Below the pieces are notes generated by a model. It saw only the letters and a program-made list of their open reading frames with translations. It had not been told where the DNA came from and made no database searches. 32,364 nucleotides of DNA from a virus: the IMG/VR virus record IMGVR_UViG_3300025407_000077, positions 1 through 32,364 of that record; one strand, 5' to 3'. Shown here in pieces: positions 22,235 to 29,380 of the stretch. The first letter of the stretch is position 1. Each line of letters starts with the position of its first letter. Made by a program: the position numbers and the translations under genes.

Positions 22235-22702
22235 TTATCTGTGTATAGCAAATGCAAGTCCAAGGATCACAAGTAAAGTGATCACAGCGAAATAGCCGAT
22301 CGAAAAATTAAACTTTTTCTTTGAGTATTTTTTGTAGTCAAACGTTATTTGCAGAACGTATCCGTAAAAGTCTGCAGTTTGGATTCGGTCGTAATCCATT
22401 TTAATTGAATCAAGTATGCCCTCCTGTGTAAGAAATTCGGTGTACTTTTTCATTTTTTCAGAGATTAGTCTCAGCTCGACTGATTCCTTTGCAGTATCAG
22501 TGTACATAAGCATTTCAGGATTAAGATTGACTCCAATATACATATTGGCATCTTCATCAACGGAAAGACCGACTTCTTCGAGCTTTTTACTCTCCTGTAA
22601 GCCAAAAATAATTTTCTTGTACTTTTGGTGATGTTTGAGTTCAGTTACACAATCAATAAGATCCTGATAGACCTTTTTCGGATTAACGTCTTTGATTTTC
22701 AT
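22235..22702 (-). CDS. Tail-anchored membrane protein, 155 aa
   Basis: Residues 1-130 are soluble and helical with charged patches; residues 133-153 (IGYFAVITLLVILGLAFAIH) are a single C-terminal membrane segment followed by Arg, so the soluble part would face the cytoplasm. No family recognised. It overlaps the sigma factor gene by 4 nt (ATGA), so the two are translationally coupled. Membrane proteins next to ECF-type sigma factors in bacteria are often anti-sigma factors; this one has the topology for a membrane tether but no recognisable anti-sigma domain. Confidence 0.7.
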   Translation of the reverse strand: MKIKDVNPKKVYQDLIDCVTELKHHQKYKKIIFGLQESKKLEEVGLSVDEDANMYIGVNLNPEMLMYTDTAKESVELRLISEKMKKYTEFLTQEGILDSIKMDYDRIQTADFYGYVLQITFDYKKYSKKKFNFSIGYFAVITLLVILGLAFAIHR

Positions 22703-23325
22703 AATAAGTCTTGTATTTTTTGCTCAAGTTGTGGATTTCCCTTGAGTACAGCTAATCGAACATCGTAACGTATCTTACGCAGTTTAGTTTTAACGGTGTT
22801 CTCATTTAGCTCATAATCACTTGCGATCTGCTTTACTTTCTTGTTAAGTAGCATTTTATCAACTGCAATGGATCTTAAGAGGTCATCCTCTATTTGATTG
22901 ATCTCATGGACGACAACATCATAAATGTCATCCAGTAATTTTTTGCTTTCAATAATAGACCCATCATCTGCTATTCTTTCTTGAACAGAATAGTGAGCGT
23001 CTATGTCTTGCACCGAGCTCTTCTTCTTGTAATGTAGGTAATACAAGGTTTCGTTTCTTGCAATCGTGTATATCCAGGTAGTAAACCTGCCTTTACTAAA
23101 ATCGAATTGCGAAGCGTTTTTGAAGATCTTTTTTAGAGTCCACTGAAGAGATTCCTCAGTATCAAATTCATTTCTACAGAATTTCCAGATGAAGTTTTTA
23201 AGCTTTGGAGAGATTAGAGTTGCTAATTCGTTTCTTTCTCTTTCTGTTATTTCGCTGGTTAGTAGTTTTTCTGAAATTTCTTGGATTCTTGCGTTGTTGA
23301 TCAGATTAATTTTCTCATATCCCAT
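22699..23325 (-). CDS. Sigma-70 family (ECF-type) sigma factor, candidate late sigma
   Basis: Directs RNA polymerase to phage promoters. Region 2 is seen at about residues 45-105, with the characteristic FTTWIYTIARNETLYYLHYK (residues 82-101). Region 4 at about 155-195 has a helix-turn-helix, VKQIASDYELNENTVKTKLR. There is no region 1.1 or 3, as in ECF sigma factors; T4 gp55, the late sigma, is also small (185 aa). The repeated AATAAATAA element before most clusters resembles the T4 late promoter and is the natural candidate target. It lies just downstream of the large terminase and a 99-aa gene. Confidence 0.85.
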   Translation of the reverse strand: MGYEKINLINNARIQEISEKLLTSEITERERNELATLISPKLKNFIWKFCRNEFDTEESLQWTLKKIFKNASQFDFSKGRFTTWIYTIARNETLYYLHYKKKSSVQDIDAHYSVQERIADDGSIIESKKLLDDIYDVVVHEINQIEDDLLRSIAVDKMLLNKKVKQIASDYELNENTVKTKLRKIRYDVRLAVLKGNPQLEQKIQDLL

Positions 23326-23328
23326 ATA

Positions 23329-23628
23329 TTAAACTAGCTCTTTTTTTCGTAGGTTATTGCTTATCTCTAAGCACTCTTGACATTTTTCATATTCCTCCAG
23401 TTGCTCATAGAAAGCGATTGCCTGATCAAGGCAACGAAGAAACTTTTCGTGTCCTAAGTTAATTGAATACTCTATTTCATTTATTATGATTTTAATGACT
23501 GGTACTTCAGGCTCGCTTAATTTTAGATTATCACGAATTGCATGTACAACACTTTCATATATAACAGCTTTGTGTTCATTAAAAACTTCTTCAAGAGTTA
23601 TGTCTCCTCTAAATTCCAGTGATTTCAT
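23329..23628 (-). CDS. Small acidic helical protein next to the sigma factor, 99 aa
   Basis: A short soluble protein of helices with the motif YEKCQECLEISNNLRKK near the C-terminus (two Cys). No family recognised. It lies 3 nt before the sigma gene and 40 nt after the terminase stop. In T4 a small protein, gp33, works with the late sigma gp55; position and size make this worth testing, but I see no gp33 signature. The leader contains a TATAAA box on the minus strand (23647-23652), so it may have its own promoter. Confidence 0.7.
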   Translation of the reverse strand: MKSLEFRGDITLEEVFNEHKAVIYESVVHAIRDNLKLSEPEVPVIKIIINEIEYSINLGHEKFLRCLDQAIAFYEQLEEYEKCQECLEISNNLRKKELV

Positions 23629-23668
23629 AATAAGTAGTACGAGTCTTTTATAAGATACTAATAATTAG

Positions 23669-25645
23669 TTAACGATTAAAAAATCGGCTTTGTAATTTTT
23701 TAAATTCGTCAAGCGATTTTAAATCGAAAACATTTTGCTTTACGGGGTTGGCAGATGAGTCTGATGCTCGTGGAGCATTTAGACTTGATAGTTGATTAAA
23801 ATCATACAAACTCTTGGGATTCGTTTCACGAAACACTTTAAATATTTTTTCGTCAATCTCCTTTCTATATTCTGGAGCAGTTGATTCGTATGTGTCAATT
23901 CCCATGTCCCAAAACTGTGGAGAATCAAAGAAAGTCGTCATGGTCACTGAAGTCATTGCAAGGTCGTCATTACCGTTCTGTCCCCTGTATTGTCCTCCTT
24001 TTGATTTACCAAATGCCATTAATTCCATCACAGTCGTGTATTCATTAGGAATTATTTTGTTTGCGGCAACTGTGTACTTAAATCGTTCACAGTATTTGAT
24101 TTTATTGGTCGGTCCAAGTCTTACTCCTAATTTTGGAGCGACTGCCATTTCTGTGTGCTTGGTGTGCACAAACTGTCCCGGCCAATAATCGTTATTTGAT
24201 GACATCATGTTGTGCACAATTTCTCCCTTATGATTCACTTCAAGTACGATTCTGATCCTTTCAGGGTTGAATATTTTATACACTATATGTTCACAATCTG
24301 CTGAAAACTGGTTGATGTCTCGCTCATTCGTTCGATAGGTTGCAACTTGCACGAGAGCTAAGGTATCAAGCTCATTGCGAATCGCCTCCTTCTTTTTCAA
24401 TAGAAGATTTACAGGTAGAGCAACTAATCGATAGATATTCATGACTGAATAGTCGCCGCCGACTCCGTCTGCAGTATCTATCGTCGCTACATAGTTTGAC
24501 CGATCTGCTTTAAGGTCGGATATTGAGTATTTGGAATACTTTGGATGTATTTTAAAATAGTCATTAATGTGTTGAAAGTTATCGTTTACTGCAAACTGTG
24601 TATTAACGTATTCGACTTTCATGTTATAGAGTCTCTTTAGCTCATTTGATCCCAATAACAATTGATCAGACGAGAAGAACTGTAATCCATATTCCTGATT
24701 AAAGTCTTCGATCGAGCCAAGATCCGCAATAGTATCCTCTTTCCACCTTTCATCCCTGCCTGGAACCTGCCACCAGTCGACTCTTAACGGAACGTAGTTA
24801 CTCCTACGCTCAATCGCATCAGTCCATATATCATAGAACTTGTTCTTTCCATTTGGTGTAGATGTTATGATAACCTTTGCATTAGGGTCTGCCGTGACGG
24901 TTGGAAATACTGCACGATAAAATTCATCCAGCTTTGCAGAATCTATATGAGCAAACTCGTCCATATAGAGCAAGTTAACAGTAAGACCGATACCTGACTT
25001 TTTGGTAGTCGTTCTTGCAACAATACGACTGTCGTTGTCAAATTTAATATTTCCGGAATTTATCAATTTTATTCCAGGTTTCATAAAGAAAGGTAGACCC
25101 TCCAGAGTTATCTTCAATTTATCTAATAGCTCCTTGGTCGTGTTGAAGTTATCGGCAACGATTAGGGCAGTCTTTTCAGGATTAAACATGGTAAACCAAA
25201 GGATAAAAATAGCAGAAGTAACCGACTTACCGATCTGACGACTTGCCATTAAAATATTAAGACGGTTTGTGCTAAATGACTCAAGGATCTGTTCCTGAAA
25301 ATCACGAAGGCCCATCGTTTCCTTTATCAGCTTAATTCCCTTAGGTGTTTGTATGCAGCAATAATTGTATGCAAAATAAATAATGTCCTCTTTACACTTT
25401 TTAAGCTCTTCAAATTCTTCAGGAGTGTATTCAAATGGAAGCGCTGCCCGCTTTAGGTTTAGGTCATTGTCTTTGAATGGAGAACTGTGCAGTCCCTTTA
25501 TATCAAGTCCATTATCGATTTCTTCAATTAGCGCATTGATCCTTACCGTAGTCCATAAAGAGGCGTTTGTATCATTGTCCGCTCCTCCCATTGACGACAC
25601 TTTACGAGAGACGAACGCCCCCCTACTTGACATAATATCCTTCAT
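23669..25645 (-). CDS. Terminase large subunit (T4 gp17-like)
   Basis: Packages phage DNA into the head, combining an ATPase motor and a nuclease. Walker A is SRQIGKS at residues 135-141, Walker B is LLYMDEFAH at 225-233, and the coupling motif is TSTPNG at 261-266. The nuclease domain begins near residue 385 with VATIDTADGVGGDYSV, in which Asp390 is an expected metal ligand, and another acidic part is NGNDDLAMT near 570. At 658 aa it is slightly longer than T4 gp17 (610 aa). It follows a candidate small terminase after 4 nt. A full-length and intact gene. Confidence 0.95.
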   Translation of the reverse strand: MKDIMSSRGAFVSRKVSSMGGADNDTNASLWTTVRINALIEEIDNGLDIKGLHSSPFKDNDLNLKRAALPFEYTPEEFEELKKCKEDIIYFAYNYCCIQTPKGIKLIKETMGLRDFQEQILESFSTNRLNILMASRQIGKSVTSAIFILWFTMFNPEKTALIVADNFNTTKELLDKLKITLEGLPFFMKPGIKLINSGNIKFDNDSRIVARTTTKKSGIGLTVNLLYMDEFAHIDSAKLDEFYRAVFPTVTADPNAKVIITSTPNGKNKFYDIWTDAIERRSNYVPLRVDWWQVPGRDERWKEDTIADLGSIEDFNQEYGLQFFSSDQLLLGSNELKRLYNMKVEYVNTQFAVNDNFQHINDYFKIHPKYSKYSISDLKADRSNYVATIDTADGVGGDYSVMNIYRLVALPVNLLLKKKEAIRNELDTLALVQVATYRTNERDINQFSADCEHIVYKIFNPERIRIVLEVNHKGEIVHNMMSSNNDYWPGQFVHTKHTEMAVAPKLGVRLGPTNKIKYCERFKYTVAANKIIPNEYTTVMELMAFGKSKGGQYRGQNGNDDLAMTSVTMTTFFDSPQFWDMGIDTYESTAPEYRKEIDEKIFKVFRETNPKSLYDFNQLSSLNAPRASDSSANPVKQNVFDLKSLDEFKKLQSRFFNR

Positions 25646-25649
25646 ACGA

Positions 25650-26375
25650 TTAGATTATTTCGCTAAGATCGATAAAATCGTCCGAGTCTTCTGCTTGGAT
25701 CTGGATATTACGATCTTTCATGAGGTCGATCTTTTGACTTGGATCAACGAAGTTATTTTTAGCCTCCTTTTTGGTTGGGGCAGATTCAGGAAGACTCTTT
25801 ATCATGTTCTTAGTCCCAACTGTGATGAAGAACTGACCTTCCTGCGGACTAGAATCAACTTTTTCAAAGTCAGAATTGACTGGCTTATCTCTATTTAGTT
25901 TCTGATAGGTCTCTTCCAAAAAGATTATGTAATTTGCCTGCATCTTAGTGATGTCTGCCATCTTATCCTGTAGCTGACCCATCACCTCAATTAGTCGAGG
26001 ATGCGTGTTGCCTGAGGTAATCTCCTCCATCACCTTTATGATTGTGATCTTTAGAGTCTTTAATTGAAAGAAAAGATTGGAGATGTTGATTGTATCAAGC
26101 TCTTTCTTGTGTTTTGCATAGTCATTTTGCTCAAATACTCCAATGTCCACAAAGTTTTTAAAGAGCGAGTCAGTGATCTCTCTTGCCTTCTTAGTAAACT
26201 GTGAGCTCATCGCTTCAAAATCATAAGGACTCTCTTTCTTTAATTCCTGCGAAAGATCGTTGTCCACTATAAGATTGGCGTGAGTCTCTTGCCCTATTGA
26301 ACCTAAAAGAGATTCTATCTCATCTTTTAGATGACCACGGTTTTCGCGGCTCATGCCGCCTTGCTTCTTAGCCAT
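25650..26375 (-). CDS. Possible terminase small subunit, 241 aa
   Basis: A soluble, mostly helical protein without cysteines. Residues 60-150 form long helices with heptad spacing, as expected for the central oligomerisation part of small terminases such as T4 gp16; residues 1-55 and 165-241 are charged and look flexible. It is placed 4 nt before the large terminase, the usual place for the small subunit. There is no clear helix-turn-helix. The assignment rests on position and general shape, so another packaging or neck role is possible. Confidence 0.55.
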   Translation of the reverse strand: MAKKQGGMSRENRGHLKDEIESLLGSIGQETHANLIVDNDLSQELKKESPYDFEAMSSQFTKKAREITDSLFKNFVDIGVFEQNDYAKHKKELDTINISNLFFQLKTLKITIIKVMEEITSGNTHPRLIEVMGQLQDKMADITKMQANYIIFLEETYQKLNRDKPVNSDFEKVDSSPQEGQFFITVGTKNMIKSLPESAPTKKEAKNNFVDPSQKIDLMKDRNIQIQAEDSDDFIDLSEII

Positions 26376-26379
26376 ATGT

Positions 26380-26625
26380 TTAGTTTATCTTGTTTTCGTA
26401 CTTATCTAATGCCGGATTCACATTGATTTTTATCTGTTTTACTGCCTCTATCCATTCATAGACAATCGCATCTATTTTTGAAAGGTATGTATCGAGCGTT
26501 GGATTCACTCCAAACATCTGACCTGACAGAGTTTTCTTAAGTATGTTTCCTTTGTAATCGTATCCCATGTTTAGACGATTCTCGCGTCTACTAAAGATGG
26601 GTCTGAATATGCTGTCTTTTGTCAT
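26380..26625 (-). CDS. Small conserved-looking protein, 81 aa
   Basis: A basic N-terminus (residues 1-30) and a helical C-terminus with Trp at residue 58. No family recognised. It overlaps the gp6-like baseplate gene by 4 nt (ATGA) and lies 4 nt before the candidate small terminase, in an unbroken operon. It may be a baseplate or packaging partner; the sequence does not say which. Confidence 0.65.
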   Translation of the reverse strand: MTKDSIFRPIFSRRENRLNMGYDYKGNILKKTLSGQMFGVNPTLDTYLSKIDAIVYEWIEAVKQIKINVNPALDKYENKIN

Positions 26626-28289
26626 GCTGATCCATTTTTTGGTCTAGGGACAATGTTCTTCACCTGAATATTTACAGGACCTAGTGAAGTGGTAGAGAGA
26701 CCTTCGCTATATGCGTTACCGTAGCGATCGGTGAATCCACCTTTTATTATCGCAAGTTCTCCATTTTCTATTATAATATCGTTGAATTCATCGACTCCAA
26801 CATCTGCAGCAGACGAATTTGCGATCTTGCTAATTTCGTTCTTTTTAGATACTATATAGATTGAAACTGAATCGACTCCGTTTACTCCCTCAAGTAGAGC
26901 AATCAAATCACTCTTTGGAATTCTGTTGCGTCTAGTCGTTTGAATAAAGAAGGTACCTAAAGAGTTAAGTATGTCGTTTTTAATGATGCTAATGTCAACA
27001 TCATCGTATGCAATTATTGAAACGTTCAATACATATAAGCTCGGTACTGGATCTATGATGACTGCATCAGTTGATATTAGCTTTGATCCTGATTTTTCAA
27101 TGTATTTCAAAAGCTCATTTTTTTGATAGTCGGTCAAGGTGAATCGATCGATGGTCGCGCTAAAATAATCCTGACCTGTGTTAAATGTTTGGCGTATGTC
27201 TGGAATAAGAAATAGGTCCAGAACACGACTATCGTTTGGATCAAGATACACTTGGATCACTGAGAAAAGCTTTAACTTTCTTAGTAACACTTCATAGTGA
27301 TCTACATTGACTAGGGCAAAGCTTTTCGATTCTCTAGGAGCAATAAGACGAGTCAAAGTTGAATCTTCTGCATTGGATCCAAAGAACGGAGCATGTGTTG
27401 CAGTTATGCTGATGTATTTATTTAGGTCGATCTCATCTCCCAAAGAGCTAAATCCAGTGTCGATCCATTCAAATCCAACCTTTGCTAGGTCGTTTGTACG
27501 GATATTGCCGTTTGCGCCCTCAGTCACCAGGTATTCAACTGTGATGTCTGCTCCCTTTGGCGGTATTGCACCAAAGTTTCCATTACCAAAATACACATCT
27601 ATTCCGCTAGTGATCCCGGTTCTAACCATGTATGCAGGTTCGCCTCTTGGCATGTCTAGGATAGAGTCGTACCTGTTCCAAAGACTTCCGTTCACATAGA
27701 CATTGACAAAAAAGTTATCAATATAAAAGTTTTGAGGACTGCTAATCGAATAGCTGTCTGTCGGTATGCCTTTAGCCGTTACTGTCTGAGTCTCAACAAT
27801 TCCTTGCTTTATTCCAAGCTTGAGTCCGTTATTGGTTCCATTGAATGGAAACCTTATTTGATCTTGCGAAAGCTCTAAAATATAGGTAAGTCCATTAGCT
27901 AGAGAACGAATTCTCGTGAGATTTGGAATAATCACGCTGTCGTATGGAGCGTTAACCGCACTTGAATTTGTGCTAATGCTGATCTCACCAATTGCGGCAA
28001 CTGCTCGGCTAGGGTTATGTCCCGAAAGGGAAGCTAACGAATAGACAGATGTAAGACGGGTGGCTTCATTTATATTAAGCTCAGTGATAGAGTCCTCTAT
28101 ATAATAGAACACAAGTTGCGTAAGGTTCTCAACAACAAGTAACAATTGGCCGAAAGGTGAGGCTGCCGTAAATATTGATCGGCTTTGACTAAAGCGGTTT
28201 GTCAGATAGTTTATAGTCTGACTCATGATGTCTTCTATGTATATACTTAGTCGATTAAGAACTTTAAAATTGTCAACTGCGCTTGCCAT
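26622..28289 (-). CDS. Baseplate wedge protein, T4 gp6 / baseplate J-like
   Basis: gp6 forms the ring that joins baseplate wedges and controls sheath contraction. The motif DVYFGNGNFGAIPPKGADI (about residues 230-248) followed by TVEYLVTEGANGNI is typical of the baseplate J/gp6 family, as is the C-terminal part with NDILNSLGTFFIQ and RIPKSDLIALLEGVNGVDSV, which matches the late domain of these proteins. At 555 aa it is shorter than T4 gp6 (660 aa). The start is preceded by a candidate late promoter, and four more genes follow in close succession down to the large terminase. Confidence 0.85.
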   Translation of the reverse strand: MASAVDNFKVLNRLSIYIEDIMSQTINYLTNRFSQSRSIFTAASPFGQLLLVVENLTQLVFYYIEDSITELNINEATRLTSVYSLASLSGHNPSRAVAAIGEISISTNSSAVNAPYDSVIIPNLTRIRSLANGLTYILELSQDQIRFPFNGTNNGLKLGIKQGIVETQTVTAKGIPTDSYSISSPQNFYIDNFFVNVYVNGSLWNRYDSILDMPRGEPAYMVRTGITSGIDVYFGNGNFGAIPPKGADITVEYLVTEGANGNIRTNDLAKVGFEWIDTGFSSLGDEIDLNKYISITATHAPFFGSNAEDSTLTRLIAPRESKSFALVNVDHYEVLLRKLKLFSVIQVYLDPNDSRVLDLFLIPDIRQTFNTGQDYFSATIDRFTLTDYQKNELLKYIEKSGSKLISTDAVIIDPVPSLYVLNVSIIAYDDVDISIIKNDILNSLGTFFIQTTRRNRIPKSDLIALLEGVNGVDSVSIYIVSKKNEISKIANSSAADVGVDEFNDIIIENGELAIIKGGFTDRYGNAYSEGLSTTSLGPVNIQVKNIVPRPKNGSA

Positions 28290-28309
28290 TTACCTAAATA
28301 TTGTTTATT

Positions 28310-28316
28310 TTATTTA
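28310..28316 (-). promoter_or_regulatory. Candidate late promoter for the gp6-terminase operon
   Basis: CAGAATAAATAAAATAAAC on the minus strand, ending 20 nt before the gp6-like start codon. It lies in the divergent region between the baseplate operon and the tmRNA gene. Confidence 0.65.
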
Positions 28317-28321
28317 TTCTG

Positions 28322-28369
28322 TTGAAACCGATTTAGTATATTAGATAAAATACTACGGATAGATAAATC
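28322..28369 (+). promoter_or_regulatory. Candidate promoter region of the tmRNA
   Basis: Two possible signals point at the tmRNA. One is a sigma-70-like pair, TTGAAA (28322-28327) and TAAAAT (28346-28351) with an 18-nt spacer. The other is AGATAAATC (28361-28369), close to the late element AGATAAATAA and 15 nt before the mature 5' end. Which one is used cannot be told from sequence. Confidence 0.45.
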
Positions 28370-28384
28370 AGATCTTTCCAATAT

Positions 28385-28799
28385 GGGCCGGCCGGGTATT
28401 GATTGGCGGCGTTAGTTCATTGAGATGATGCAAGCTGAGTTAGCATTGAAACTCGTTAATCCCCAATGCAGAATACAAACGACGCTAAGTCAACATTTAC
28501 CTTCGAAGACGCAATGTCTTTCGTTGGCGCAGAAGTAGCAATAGCTGCCTAAGCACCGGGCGGTGACTGCCTAGGAACAGAAAGTCACAAATTGGAGGTA
28601 CGATCAATAGATCGGAAGCCAGAAGACACTACGGAAAGACGTGTAGGCATGTAGATAGCCGTCATGAGGAAGAGAAGGAAACTCTTCATAAACTACCCCG
28701 AAAACCAAAAAGTTTGTCAGTGTCGTAAACTGAGTAAGCTTGTGAATGAGTCCTTTCTACTAGTCGAGCAAGACGTGGGTTCAACTCCCACCCGGTCCA
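28385..28799 (+). ncRNA. ssrA: tmRNA (transfer-messenger RNA)
   Basis: tmRNA frees stalled ribosomes and tags the unfinished protein. The ends pair as an alanine-type acceptor stem: GGGCCGG (28385-28391) with CCGGTCC (28792-28798), including the G3-U wobble that marks tRNA-Ala for charging. A perfect T arm follows tmRNA consensus (GTGGG, loop TTCAACT, CCCAC; 28775-28791). A long helix pairs TTCATT/AATGAG and CAAGCT/AGCTTG. An H-type pseudoknot (PK1) is formed by GAGTT/AACTC and CATTG/CAATG up to 28468. The tag frame ends AIAA-stop at 28550-28552; its last residues are FEDAMSFVGAEVAIAA. The resume codon is probably GAC or GCT at 28481-28486, giving a tag of 22-23 aa, about twice the usual length. 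The D-like domain departs from the bacterial consensus. CCA is not encoded. Confidence 0.9.
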
Positions 28800-28800
28800 C

Positions 28801-28837
28801 AATAAGCGATATACTTTTAGTGTATCGCTTATTTTTT
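28801..28837 (+). terminator. Rho-independent terminator after the tmRNA
   Basis: A 14-bp stem (AATAAGCGATATAC / GTGTATCGCTTATT, one wobble) with a 5-nt loop, followed by six T. It begins 2 nt after the mature tmRNA end. Its right arm also contains the stop codon of the convergent minus-strand gene. Confidence 0.9.
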
Positions 28838-29293
28838 GTTATCTAATTCATTAAGTTTATTAAAGGCTGCGATAAATCTTTCCACTGGGTTAACTTTAGG
28901 AAAAAGTGAATCCTGAAGAATGTGAGAGTCCCGTGCCACAGTTTTTCCTAAAGCAGGTTTAGTGGATTTCATTGCTGGTATTGTGGCAGGTTTATTTACA
29001 GGCACAATCTTATCTAGTGTGGCTGAGTAGGCAAGCGTTCCCTCTTTAATTAGGTCAGTTGCAGCTGGGCTCTCTCCGTTAACTGTAAGTTTAGCACCAG
29101 TGAGAACTAGACTAGCTAACGTTGATTCAATTTGAGCAATTAGTTCATCTGCAGTAAGTATCTTCTCAGCAGACACATTAAGGATTCGATTATTTCCCTC
29201 GTTCTTCCTAGCAAGATTAACCGCTGGTGAACCTACAGTAGGTGTGTAATTGCCTGATTTATTTAGAATTGTTGCTTCTACTCTGTATTGCAT
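28829..29293 (-). CDS. Hypothetical phage protein, 154 aa
   Basis: The only minus-strand gene to the right of the tmRNA. Residues 1-85 look like a small alpha/beta domain with a beta start (MQYRVEATILNKSGNYTPTV); residues 85-135 are Pro/Ala/Lys-rich and flexible; the last 20 are helical. No family recognised. It converges with the tmRNA, and its stop lies in the tmRNA terminator stem. Its promoter candidate lies at 29328-29338, back to back with the promoter of the plus-strand genes. Confidence 0.7.
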   Translation of the reverse strand: MQYRVEATILNKSGNYTPTVGSPAVNLARKNEGNNRILNVSAEKILTADELIAQIESTLASLVLTGAKLTVNGESPAATDLIKEGTLAYSATLDKIVPVNKPATIPAMKSTKPALGKTVARDSHILQDSLFPKVNPVERFIAAFNKLNELDNKK

Positions 29294-29327
29294 GTGTTTT
29301 ACTTATTTTGAGGAGATCTTCCTACCT

Positions 29328-29338
29328 TTATTTATTTA
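29328..29338 (-). promoter_or_regulatory. Candidate late promoter for the 154-aa gene
   Basis: CTTAAATAAATAAAGG on the minus strand, with a double TAAATAA core. It is 34 nt from the start codon, further than at other genes. An AGATCTCCTC stretch lies between. Confidence 0.5.
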
Positions 29339-29355
29339 AGATGAAGCCAGTTTAG

Positions 29356-29364
29356 AATAAATAG
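29356..29364 (+). promoter_or_regulatory. Candidate late promoter for the amidoligase-like gene
   Basis: AGAATAAATAGAATAAAG on the plus strand; the TAAATAG core ends 16 nt before the start codon. It shows that the same element works in both orientations. Confidence 0.6.
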
Positions 29365-29380
29365 AATAAAGATCAGTTAG

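Noticed and set aside
28466-28492. An alternative tmRNA tag starting GCA at 28469 (AEYKRR)
   Set aside because: This frame gives a basic six-residue tag without a hydrophobic end. The other frame ends in AIAA, like known tags, and lies at the right distance after PK1.
28664-28846. Plus-strand ORF of 60 codons within the tmRNA gene
   Set aside because: It lies over the conserved tmRNA 3' half and terminator and has no protein-like features.
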